Assembly: GCA_958354105.1 (NCBI GenBank) | Contig: CATWVA010000030.1 | Location: forward strand, 1-21,015 | DNA: 21,015 nt | Direction of reading: 5' to 3' | From: an uncultured Collinsella sp. | GTDB lineage: Bacteria; Actinomycetota; Coriobacteriia; Coriobacteriales; Coriobacteriaceae | Part shown: piece after piece, positions 5,604-12,484 of the stretch | How positions within the stretch are numbered: position 1 is the stretch's first letter | How the letters are laid out: each line of letters opens with the position of its first letter | The notes under the pieces: model-generated | What the model was told of the DNA's origin: nothing | Seen by the model: only the letters and a program-made list of their open reading frames with translations | The model's database searches: none | Made by a program: the position numbers and the translations under genes

Positions 5604-5680
5604 GCGGCGTTACCTCAGCTGGATAGAGGGTCTGACTACGAATCAGAACGTCATAGGTTCGAATCCTATACGCCGCACCA
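5604..5680 (+). tRNA. tRNA-Arg (anticodon ACG), copy 2
   Basis: Identical over 77 nt to copy 1, including the CCA. It has its own promoter and terminator. Unlike copies 1 and 3 it is not followed by an inverted T-arm. In the matching place there is a different hairpin, GATGCG-N8-CGCATC (5726-5745). Confidence 0.97.
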
Positions 5681-5691
5681 ATTGAACTTTA

Positions 5692-5717
5692 AAGCCTCCG
5701 GTAACGGAGGCTTTTCT
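5692..5717 (+). terminator. Intrinsic terminator of tRNA-Arg copy 2
   Basis: AAGCCTCCG (5692-5700), loop GTAA, CGGAGGCTT (5705-5713), then TTCTT. The loop and one stem pair differ from the other copies, but pairing is kept. Confidence 0.88.
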
Positions 5718-5797
5718 TATATCGCGATGCGTCGAAGATCGCATCAAGTGGTCAAAATGAGTAAAAATCAAATTCAATAACTTTTTTTGAAAAACGC

Positions 5798-5826
5798 TTG
5801 ACCTTTATTCAGTCCATGTGCATAAT
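5798..5826 (+). promoter_or_regulatory. Promoter of tRNA-Arg copy 3
   Basis: TTGACC (5798-5803), 17 bp, CATAAT (5821-5826), starting 13 nt before the tRNA. Confidence 0.8.
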
Positions 5827-5838
5827 AATCAACAAGTC

Positions 5839-5915
5839 GCGGCGTTACCTCAGCTGGATAGAGGGTCTGACTACGAATCAGAACGTCATAGGTTCGAATC
5901 CTATACGCCGCACCA
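5839..5915 (+). tRNA. tRNA-Arg (anticodon ACG), copy 3
   Basis: Identical over 77 nt to copies 1 and 2. It is the last of the tandem set. The terminator and an inverted T-arm follow, but the 95-bp structured repeat is absent, so this looks like the empty form of the site seen at copy 1. Confidence 0.97.
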
Positions 5916-5926
5916 ATTGAAATTGA

Positions 5927-5955
5927 AAGCCTCCGGCAACGGGGGCTTTTCTTTT
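5927..5955 (+). terminator. Intrinsic terminator of tRNA-Arg copy 3
   Basis: AAGCCTCCG (5927-5935), loop GCAA, CGGGGGCTT (5940-5948), then TTCTTTT. Confidence 0.9.
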
Positions 5956-5970
5956 ATGCCGCCACCGCAT

Positions 5971-5982
5971 GGATTCGAACCT
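5971..5982 (-). repeat. Reverse-complement T-arm after tRNA-Arg copy 3
   Basis: GGATTCGAACCT lies 56 nt after the CCA, the same spacing as after copy 1. It is followed by CTCGGTCGAGGCGCGAGCGT, after which the similarity to copy 1 stops at 6000. Confidence 0.7.
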
Positions 5983-6102
5983 CGGTCGAGGCGCGAGCGT
6001 GAAGCGGACGATTTCTTATCGACTCGTGTAAGATTTCGAGTAAGCGCCTCGGTGAATCCGCGGCGTGCTCTTTCTCCAAACGACCGATCAGGGTGATATT
6101 TC

Positions 6103-8544
6103 GTGGCAGAGCGTCCGACATACAAGCTCAGGTTTCTCGATCCCAAAAAGCGCTTTCCGGCAATGCCCGAGCAGCCTGCGGGACGCTCGTATGGCGTTGT
6201 CTGGAAAGTCTTTGGCGAGGACCCTAAAGAGTCATGCTATGTCGTCGAATTCGTCGGCAAAAGCCACATATCGCTCTTGGGCTACGTGAGCGTTTCGGGC
6301 GAGGTATACAAGGTGGACCGTCCCGTTAGTGAGGTGCCATTGCCTGATGGGCCCGACATGCAACTGGTCCTTGACGAGTCCAACCCCAGCATTGGCGAGA
6401 TTACGGTGAGGGACAGCGACGGCACCATGCGTCCCCAAGCACGAGTCAACGGCTCTCCCGAAGGTACCATGCGCGAGCAATCCGATCATGAGACGTGGAA
6501 TTCGACTCGCAGCCTTCGCTACGGCGAGTTTATGGCCTCGATGTTTTTACGCTACGTGATATTTGCCGATTCCGAAAATGTTGCCGCAAATACGCCAGAC
6601 GCTGACAGGCTCGACGAAGGAATGAAAAATGCCGTCGACAAAATAAAGCTTGTAAAACTCTCCGAGCCGGTTGAGGTGCTTCTGGGCTTTGACTCCACGC
6701 CGCTCCCCGATGCCATCGAGACGTTGCTTTATCGCATCGACCACACAGATAATCCGAGTGGTATCGAGCGCTATGCCGCGGCCTTGATGGGCGAGGTCAA
6801 CCTGCCGCGCCTGCGCACCATCGCGGCAAAGACCGAAATGAGCCTAGCGCGCATCGACCGCTCAAAGCTGTTCTATCTCAATTTTGATCGTAGCCTGCTG
6901 GACCAGGACGAGATTGACACGCTGCTTGCCATCGAGTGCCGTCTCAACCGCCTCTCCGGCATCCTCGAGCGCATCGGAGCTGGATTAGGCCCTGCGGCCT
7001 CGTCTCCAAGCCTTGAGGGCTGCGCGCCCTTTGATTTGTGGCTTATCGCCAAGACGACCAACGATGTTCCGCGTCTGCTCGAAACACTGTCGAACGACAA
7101 CCCGTGGGCAAAACCTGGCACGGTCGCGTGCCAGCCGGGCGGAGAGTGGGACGTGCGTACCCGCTTCGCGCGTATTGTCGAGGCGCTTAACGTGGTCACA
7201 CGGCTCGACTATACCTATCGGGCAAACGTTGCCGAGGGGATTATGCTCGTTCGGTTTGGGCGCTCTGTTGTGGATGCCATGCCACAACGTGAATACGATG
7301 CCCAGGATGACGTCTGGCGCGAGTTGGACGAGGACGTGCGCGCGATTTGGGCCGCCGAGCACGACGCGCGCGTGGCACTCACGCTGGCGGCGGCTTGCTT
7401 TGCCGCAGGTGCCTGCATTACGCGCTGCTACGTTCAGATTGCGGCTCCCGACGGCGAGCAGGGCGAGCGCGTTGTTAAAACGTACTCCTTTGGCCGTGCG
7501 GCTTATCTGGCCGATTGCGTGCCTGTCGCCAAGGATCTTGAGAGCATGGACATGGACGATATGCCGTGCAAGCGTGTGCTTGAGGCGTATGAGTCAACAG
7601 CTCCGGCGACGATTGAGCCTGCGGAGGTTCATGCTCGTCCGCGTGATGACCATCGCGCGCTGCCGCCGGCGCTGCGCGATCTGCTGCTTGCCGATACGGC
7701 TGACGAGTTGGAGGTCATGGAAGAGGACGACGACCCATACGTGGCCCGTGTTGTTGAATTGCGCGAGCAGGCAAAAGTCGACCGTACAGGTGCTTTTGAA
7801 GGCTTTTCCCGTCTTGTCGAGGAGTTGGAGGCCAAGTGCGCCGTCGCCGAGCTTTTGGCGACAGGTCCGGTTCAAACGCAGTTTTGCGATAACCAGCTGG
7901 TGCGCATGGTGCTACCGGTGTTGGAAGAAGACCGCTCTGTGCGAATCCTTCGTGCGCCCGATGCGCTGTACTTTGCCCAGCACGAGATCTGCAGCTTTTA
8001 CGCCGAGCAAGAGGACTTTGAACGAGCGCTGCCCGAGGTGCGCCATCTTTACGATCTGGCGCGCTCGTCCATGCAATCGCACTTTGCGCTCATTAACGTG
8101 CTGGCTCGCCTGGAGCGCTTTGACGAGATTATCGAGGTGGCGCGCCACGGCTTGCGCATTGCCAGCGACCGCCCCTCAATCGGTTACCTGTTCTATCGCC
8201 TAGCGTTTGCCTATTGGAACTGCGACCAGCTCGAGCTCGCGTTGGCGTGCTACCGCCTCGTGCCGCGCGGCGAGGAGTCGGGTAGCAGCGCGCTGGAGGA
8301 AATGCAGGGCCTTATGAACGAGATGGGTGTCAGTGAGCCGCCGACGTTCGAGGAAGCGGTTGAGACCATCCGTAAGGCCGGGCTCGAGCTACCGCCGGTG
8401 CCCGCCGTGACCAACCAGCTGGCGGATGCTGCCGTGCAGTTGGTCGACAACGGCTTCTTTTTCCTGGCGCGTGGCTGCATCTTCCAAATGTGGCGCACCA
8501 TGGGCAACGATGAGCTCGGCTCCCTCAACCGCTCGCTGGGGTAG
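6103..8544 (+). CDS. Large TPR-repeat protein (813 aa), unknown function
   Basis: The GTG start at 6103 follows AGGGTGA. The protein is acidic and soluble, with no signal peptide or membrane helix. Residues 1-100 look like a beta-rich N-terminal domain. The middle is mixed and includes an alanine-rich helix (ALTLAAACFAAGACITRCYVQ). An acidic linker (ELEVMEEDDDPY) leads to a C-terminal helical-repeat region at about 622-736. There, consecutive helix pairs such as EQEDFERALPEVRHLYDLAR and ARLERFDEIIEVARHGLRIA resemble tetratricopeptide repeats, suggesting a scaffold. Nothing catalytic is seen. It follows the tRNA-Arg cluster as a stand-alone gene. I cannot name a family beyond TPR. Confidence 0.85.
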   Translation: MAERPTYKLRFLDPKKRFPAMPEQPAGRSYGVVWKVFGEDPKESCYVVEFVGKSHISLLGYVSVSGEVYKVDRPVSEVPLPDGPDMQLVLDESNPSIGEITVRDSDGTMRPQARVNGSPEGTMREQSDHETWNSTRSLRYGEFMASMFLRYVIFADSENVAANTPDADRLDEGMKNAVDKIKLVKLSEPVEVLLGFDSTPLPDAIETLLYRIDHTDNPSGIERYAAALMGEVNLPRLRTIAAKTEMSLARIDRSKLFYLNFDRSLLDQDEIDTLLAIECRLNRLSGILERIGAGLGPAASSPSLEGCAPFDLWLIAKTTNDVPRLLETLSNDNPWAKPGTVACQPGGEWDVRTRFARIVEALNVVTRLDYTYRANVAEGIMLVRFGRSVVDAMPQREYDAQDDVWRELDEDVRAIWAAEHDARVALTLAAACFAAGACITRCYVQIAAPDGEQGERVVKTYSFGRAAYLADCVPVAKDLESMDMDDMPCKRVLEAYESTAPATIEPAEVHARPRDDHRALPPALRDLLLADTADELEVMEEDDDPYVARVVELREQAKVDRTGAFEGFSRLVEELEAKCAVAELLATGPVQTQFCDNQLVRMVLPVLEEDRSVRILRAPDALYFAQHEICSFYAEQEDFERALPEVRHLYDLARSSMQSHFALINVLARLERFDEIIEVARHGLRIASDRPSIGYLFYRLAFAYWNCDQLELALACYRLVPRGEESGSSALEEMQGLMNEMGVSEPPTFEEAVETIRKAGLELPPVPAVTNQLADAAVQLVDNGFFFLARGCIFQMWRTMGNDELGSLNRSLG

Positions 8545-8640
8545 GGTGATACAGGGGACTGGCCTGCGTTCACTATGCCGAACAAAGTGGAAGGATCGCT
8601 GGTAGCGGTGGTGCAGGCATCATCTGCGTAAAGATAAGGT

Positions 8641-8680
8641 ATAACAAATTAAGTCATAACGAATTAAGATACGAATTACT
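8641..8680. repeat. AT-rich short direct repeats (ATAACRAATTAAG)
   Basis: ATAACAAATTAAG (8641-8653), ATAACGAATTAAG (8656-8668) and a shortened ATACGAATTAC (8669-8679) lie in a row. The stretch is much more AT-rich than the rest of the window. It sits in the 305-bp gene-free region between the TPR gene and the ATPase gene, which otherwise holds only the TGCTAAA array. Confidence 0.5.
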
Positions 8681-8776
8681 ATGCCGAGCGGATGGCCGAC
8701 AAATTGAATGAAGCTATTTATATTGGCGTAGCTGACTAGGTCCAACAAGATTGGTGAGGCTAAAAGCAGCTCAGTC

Positions 8777-8833
8777 TGCTAAACCTGTTAAACTCTGCTA
8801 AAGTTGCTAAACTTTGCTAAAGTTGCTAAAACT
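8777..8833. repeat. TGCTAAA tandem array, three 19-bp units (six half-units)
   Basis: Six half-units begin at 8777, 8786, 8796, 8805, 8815 and 8824, with spacing alternating 9 and 10 bp. They read TGCTAAACC, TGTTAAACTC, TGCTAAAGT, TGCTAAACTT, TGCTAAAGT, TGCTAAAACT. Paired, they make three 19-bp repeats in 57 bp. A reversed AGCAG precedes (8765-8769) and another follows (8834-8838). The array ends just before the AGAGGAGGA ribosome binding site of the ATPase gene, so it covers the promoter or 5' leader of that gene. It looks like a multi-site operator or iteron set. Confidence 0.8.
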
Positions 8834-8849
8834 AGCAGAGGAGGATTGA

Positions 8850-9932
8850 ATGTCGAAAGCCATTAATCCCTTTAAGCCAACGGCGGGCATGAATCCGCCT
8901 GAGCTTATCGGACGTGACGCTGTTTTGGATGATTTTGCCGAGGCCCTTGAGAATGGTCCTGGTGCCCCCGATCGACTCATGCGCATCTCGGGCGTCCGAG
9001 GCACAGGTAAAACGGTGCTTCTCAATGCATTGGGTGATCTTGCACGAAAAAAAGGATTCGAGGTTGTTGACGTCGCCTCGAATGCCGGTTTTTGCAGTAG
9101 AATCCTCGAGGCTCTGCAGCGAAATGTTCGTCTTGAGTCAATGTCGATTTCCCCATCGATTTTAGGAGTCAGCCTCGGCTCCGTGGAGGTGTCAAAGTCG
9201 GCCTCTCATTTGGGCGAGGCGATGTACGATGCCGCGAAACGCGGTGGCCTGTTCATTACGCTCGACGAGATTCAGGATGCCTCAACTGAAGAAATGCGCG
9301 AGCTGGGCAATGAGATGCAGCTTTTGATTCGCCAAGGGGCGAATATCGCTTTCGCATTCGCTGGCCTGCCAACGTCGGTGGATGGCGTAGTGGTAGATGA
9401 TACCCTTACGTTCCTTCAGCGGGCAAAACATATCGAACTCACCCGGCTTTCCGATTTTGAAGTCGGCGGATCGTTTGAGGATACGATGAGACGAGCGGGC
9501 AAGGAGCTCGACGAAGGTGCTGCTGAGCTATTAACAAAGGCTTCGGCGGGCTATCCCTTTATGGTCCAGTTGGTCGGATACTACGCTTGGCAGGTTGCTG
9601 CGCGCAGCGGAGCGGAGAGTGTGAGCGAAGGGTCCGCGCGTAAGGGTATCCAAGCGGCTCTTGATAGCTTTAATGCTATGGTGATTGCCCCGGCGCTGCG
9701 CAGGGTTTCAGAGCGACAGTTTCAGTATCTCGCGGCAATGGCTCAATGCGAGGGCGGCGAGATTGCCAACGGCGATATCGCCAAAAAGATGGGGTTACCG
9801 GCGAATAAAGTTGGGTCATATCGTAAACGCCTCATCGATGCGGGGTTGATTGAGCCTGCGGGCTATGGCTGTGTTTCGTTTGCAATTCCGTATATGCGCG
9901 ATTATCTGCTGGAGGCAGTGCGAGAGAGATAA
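8850..9932 (+). CDS. AAA/STAND-type ATPase with C-terminal winged helix (ORC/Cdc6-like layout)
   Basis: The 360-aa protein has Walker A GVRGTGKT (residues 48-55), Walker B LFITLDE (134-140), a sensor-1-like strand IAFAFAGLP (166-174) and a helical lid. A winged-helix domain (about 285-355) carries a recognition-helix pattern, DIAKKMGLPANKVGSYRKRL. This layout is shared by ORC/Cdc6-like and AAA_16/STAND ATPases that couple nucleotide binding to DNA binding. The natural role of this bacterial family is unclear; plasmid-type replication control, defence and regulation are all possible. The ATG follows AGAGGAGGA, and a tandem repeat array sits directly upstream. Third-position GC is visibly lower than in serS or pstB, so it may have been acquired. 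No partner gene is adjacent. Confidence 0.85.
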   Translation: MSKAINPFKPTAGMNPPELIGRDAVLDDFAEALENGPGAPDRLMRISGVRGTGKTVLLNALGDLARKKGFEVVDVASNAGFCSRILEALQRNVRLESMSISPSILGVSLGSVEVSKSASHLGEAMYDAAKRGGLFITLDEIQDASTEEMRELGNEMQLLIRQGANIAFAFAGLPTSVDGVVVDDTLTFLQRAKHIELTRLSDFEVGGSFEDTMRRAGKELDEGAAELLTKASAGYPFMVQLVGYYAWQVAARSGAESVSEGSARKGIQAALDSFNAMVIAPALRRVSERQFQYLAAMAQCEGGEIANGDIAKKMGLPANKVGSYRKRLIDAGLIEPAGYGCVSFAIPYMRDYLLEAVRER

Positions 9933-9957
9933 AAATGGAAACGCCCCAAATTCCCTC

Positions 9958-9986
9958 TTGCCCATCCTTGGCTGTTTGGTTACTAT
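9958..9986 (+). promoter_or_regulatory. Promoter of tRNA-Ser
   Basis: TTGCCC (9958-9963), 17 bp, TACTAT (9981-9986), with the tRNA starting 15 nt downstream. Confidence 0.55.
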
Positions 9987-10000
9987 AGAACGGCTGTTAC

Positions 10001-10091
10001 GGAGAGCTGACCGAGAGGCCGAAGGTGCTCGCCTGCTAAGCGAGTATGCCCCAAAAGGGCATCTGGGGTTCGAATCCCCAGCTCTCCGCCA
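10001..10091 (+). tRNA. tRNA-Ser (anticodon GCT)
   Basis: The 91-nt class II tRNA has acceptor strands GGAGAGC (10001-10007) and GCTCTCC (10081-10087), discriminator G and an encoded CCA. The anticodon stem CTCGC/GCGAG encloses loop CTGCTAA, giving GCT for AGC/AGU codons. A long variable arm (ATGCCCC-AAAA-GGGCAT) is present, as required by SerRS. A terminator follows within 15 nt. Confidence 0.97.
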
Positions 10092-10105
10092 GTATGAATT
10101 GAAAG

Positions 10106-10131
10106 AAGGGTCCCATTTGGGGCCCTTTTTT
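10106..10131 (+). terminator. Intrinsic terminator of tRNA-Ser
   Basis: AAGGGTCCC (10106-10114), loop ATTT, GGGGCCCTT (10119-10127), then a T run. Confidence 0.88.
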
Positions 10132-10140
10132 ATTATCGAG

Positions 10141-10165
10141 AAAGGGCATCTGGGGATTCGAACCC
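10141..10165. repeat. Partial and inverted copy of the tRNA-Ser variable arm/T-arm
   Basis: AAAGGGCATCTGGGG (10141-10155) copies tRNA-Ser 10054-10068 directly. The overlapping CTGGGGATTCGAACCC (10150-10165) is the exact reverse complement of 10066-10081. The piece lies about 59 nt after the CCA, the same place as the inverted T-arms after tRNA-Leu and tRNA-Arg. Confidence 0.7.
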
Positions 10166-10166
10166 T

Positions 10167-10200
10167 CAAAAAAGGAGGCATCCTTTCGGGCACCTCCTTT
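10167..10200 (-). terminator. Intrinsic terminator of the minus-strand carboxypeptidase gene
   Basis: On the minus strand AAAGGAGG (10200-10193) pairs with CCTCCTTT (10178-10171), and six Ts follow. It lies 25 nt past the stop codon and is convergent with the tRNA-Ser unit. Confidence 0.8.
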
Positions 10201-10224
10201 CAGCGAGTGTATTGTTCTTCGACC

Positions 10225-11565
10225 TTACACCTCGGGCGCCTTGGCGACGGTCTCGCTCTCTGCCGCAAGTGGGCGGTTGTCGATGCGGCGGCCCAAGCGA
10301 TCGAGTTTCACGAGTAGCCACTCAATGGGATTTGGCCCCGAGCCTTCCTCGTCGGCAACCAGGTCCATGACGGCGATCTTGGTGCCGTCCTGCTTGAGCG
10401 TAATGCTGCCCACCTTGTCGCCCACATGCACCGTGCCCGAAAGATCGTCGTAGCTAACCTTTTCGGTCACCTCGCCGGCAAGGGAAAACACGGTCGCTTG
10501 CGCCGTGGGGTCGGCGAGCGTGGCGTCGATCGTCTTGTCCGTCCAATCTGTCTGGCTAATGCGTGCCATGAGCGGGTTGCCGTTGGCGGTCTTTTCCTGC
10601 GTGTTGGCGATCGCGACCGTGACCTTGTGGCCGTAGTACCAATTGGCAAGGGTTGCGGTATCGGTAAAGCGCTGGTCGGTGGTGGTGGAGTTCAAAACGA
10701 CGGTGTAGATCTCGTCGCCATTGCGGTTGTAGGCACCCGTAAAGCAATAGCCTGCATCGTCGGTGGTGCCGGTCTTGCCACCGATGTTGCCATCTTGGCC
10801 CAGCAAATAGTTATGCGTGTCCATGGAATGCGAATGGTCGGTGCCGTCGGCGCCTGTGACCTCGATCCAGGAATCCTCGCTCGCTACGACCTCGCGGATC
10901 GTGTTGTTTTTCATGGCCTCCTGCATCATCAGCGCTACGTCATGTGCGGTTGAGTGCATATCGCCAGCCCACTCATCAAAGTCCAGACCATGCGGGTTTT
11001 CAAAAAGCGTACCGGTGCAGCCGAGTTTCTTGGCGCGCTCGTTCATGGCCTTCACAAATGTGGCCTCGGCGTCTTTGGTCTTAGGGTCGATTTTCTTGCC
11101 CACATATTCGGCGAGCACGATGGCGGCGTCGTTGCCCGAGGGAATCATCAGGCCGCGCAGTGCCTGCTCCACGGTAAGCTCGTCGCCTTCGAGCAAGCCG
11201 GCGGTTGAATTACCCACGGTGGCCGCGGCGTTGCTCACCGTGACCTTCTCGTCCATCTTGCAATTCTCGACGGTTAGGATTGCGGTCATGACCTTGGTGA
11301 TCGAGGCGATCTTGACCTGCTCATCGGCGCCGCGCCCATAGTAGACGGTGCCGTCTTTGCCCATGACGAGGGCATTGGTCGCATCGATATCGGGCAGGTT
11401 TTCGGCCGTGATGCCGCGCGCATCGGCGGTTTTGCCGCAAACATTGTCGGTCGTGAGCACTTGGGCGCCGGCGACGGTGGGCGCGCCAGCGGCAAGGGCG
11501 ATAGCGCAGACAAAGCCGGCGGCAAGCTGGGCTGAGCGCTTTGCAAAAGAGGTGAGGGACTTCAC
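10225..11565 (-). CDS. D-alanyl-D-alanine carboxypeptidase (PBP5/DacA family, S11)
   Basis: From the GTG at 11565 the 446-aa product begins with a classic signal peptide (KSLTSFAKR, a hydrophobic run, then APTVAGA; cleavage near residue 34). All three penicillin-binding motifs are present: SITK (88-91), SGN (143-145) and KTG (264-266). The C-terminal half is the beta-rich PBP5-type domain ending in an amphipathic WLLVKLDRLGRRI, which may anchor it to the membrane. It trims the terminal D-Ala of peptidoglycan stem peptides outside the cell. The open frame extends 37 codons upstream, but only this start puts the signal peptide at the N-terminus and lies downstream of a TATACT box (11610-11605). 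It diverges from a VanRS-like pair. Confidence 0.93.
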   Translation of the reverse strand: MKSLTSFAKRSAQLAAGFVCAIALAAGAPTVAGAQVLTTDNVCGKTADARGITAENLPDIDATNALVMGKDGTVYYGRGADEQVKIASITKVMTAILTVENCKMDEKVTVSNAAATVGNSTAGLLEGDELTVEQALRGLMIPSGNDAAIVLAEYVGKKIDPKTKDAEATFVKAMNERAKKLGCTGTLFENPHGLDFDEWAGDMHSTAHDVALMMQEAMKNNTIREVVASEDSWIEVTGADGTDHSHSMDTHNYLLGQDGNIGGKTGTTDDAGYCFTGAYNRNGDEIYTVVLNSTTTDQRFTDTATLANWYYGHKVTVAIANTQEKTANGNPLMARISQTDWTDKTIDATLADPTAQATVFSLAGEVTEKVSYDDLSGTVHVGDKVGSITLKQDGTKIAVMDLVADEEGSGPNPIEWLLVKLDRLGRRIDNRPLAAESETVAKAPEV

Positions 11566-11681
11566 GGATTTCGCTTTCGACGGGGTGGTCTCTTCTGGAA
11601 CTAGAGTATATCGTTTGCCGGCGTCGGCGATCATCGCGTGCGTGCGTGGCCCACATCCGCTCCCGAACGGGCACAAGGGTG

Positions 11682-11697
11682 CTTAAGGCCGACTTAA
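11682..11697. promoter_or_regulatory. CTTAA direct repeat with 11-bp phase in the divergent dac/vanR-like region
   Basis: CTTAA at 11682 and again at 11693 are spaced exactly 11 bp, the phase typical of tandem binding sites for OmpR-family regulators. The same bases also form TTAAG-N5-CTTAA. The site lies between the possible -10 of the carboxypeptidase gene (minus, 11605-11610) and the CATAAT -10 (11737-11742) of the regulator gene, so it could control both. Confidence 0.4.
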
Positions 11698-11762
11698 TCA
11701 CCCACGCTTGTTGTGTGTGGCGTGCGTCGCCTCAGGCATAATGAAGCGCGAGAGGAGCATGC

Positions 11763-12458
11763 ATGAACGAGCGCATTTTGGTAGTTGATGACGAAAAGGC
11801 CATCGCCGACTTGGTTGGTATCTACCTTACAAAAGAGGGCTTTGATGTCCAGATTGCCTATAGCGGGGCCGATGCTGCCAAGGCAATCTTGGAGCAGGAG
11901 TTCGATCTGGCGCTGCTGGATGTCATGCTGCCCGATATCGATGGATTTGAGCTGCTGCGTACAATCCGTTCCAACCATACCTATCCTGTGATCATGCTGA
12001 CGGCGCGCGATGCCCAGCAAGACAAGATCGAGGGCCTTTCGCTTGGCGCGGACGATTACGTGGTTAAGCCGTTCCGCCCGCTGGAGCTTATTGCGCGCGT
12101 TCACGCTCAGCTGCGTCGTTACACCAGCTACGGCAGCCGCGCGCAGGCGGTCGAGTCGCCGACCATTCAGCTCGACGGCTTGGAGATCAACCGCGACGCT
12201 CGTTCCGTGACGGTGGACGGTGCGCCGGTACGCCTCACACCCACCGAGTATTCAATCTTGCTGTATCTGGTCGAGCATCGCGGCAGCGTGGTGGCCGTGG
12301 AGGACCTGTTCCGCGCGGTGTGGAACGAGGACTTTATGCCCGGCTCCAACAATACGGTGATGGTGCACATTCGCCACTTGCGCGAAAAGATCGGCGACGA
12401 CGCACAAAAGCCACGCTTTATCAAAAACGTCTGGGGCGTCGGCTACATCATCGAATAA
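11763..12458 (+). CDS. OmpR-family response regulator, VanR-like
   Basis: The 231-aa protein has a receiver domain with the acidic pocket D9/D10, phospho-acceptor D53 (ALLDVMLPDIDG), T79 and K101. A winged-helix DNA-binding domain follows (about 132-230), ending VWGVGYIIE. The opening RILVVDDEKAIADLVGIYL is close to VanR-type regulators. AGGAG at 11753-11757 supports the ATG. The histidine kinase follows after 26 nt. A CATAAT -10 box lies about 20 nt before the start, so the leader is short. Being divergent from a D,D-carboxypeptidase suggests it controls cell-wall trimming. There are no vanHAX genes, so it is not a vancomycin-resistance cluster. Confidence 0.93.
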   Translation: MNERILVVDDEKAIADLVGIYLTKEGFDVQIAYSGADAAKAILEQEFDLALLDVMLPDIDGFELLRTIRSNHTYPVIMLTARDAQQDKIEGLSLGADDYVVKPFRPLELIARVHAQLRRYTSYGSRAQAVESPTIQLDGLEINRDARSVTVDGAPVRLTPTEYSILLYLVEHRGSVVAVEDLFRAVWNEDFMPGSNNTVMVHIRHLREKIGDDAQKPRFIKNVWGVGYIIE

Positions 12459-12484
12459 CGCTTTTCGCTTGTGAGGATCTTGAT

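Noticed and set aside
5556..5780. Plus-strand open frames running through the tRNA-Arg genes (5080-5358, 5303-5566, 5556-5780, 5818-6096)
   Set aside because: They are translations of identical tRNA sequence plus terminators, with no independent start signals.
8777..8833. CRISPR array
   Set aside because: The units are only 9-10 bp with no spacers, and no cas genes are nearby.
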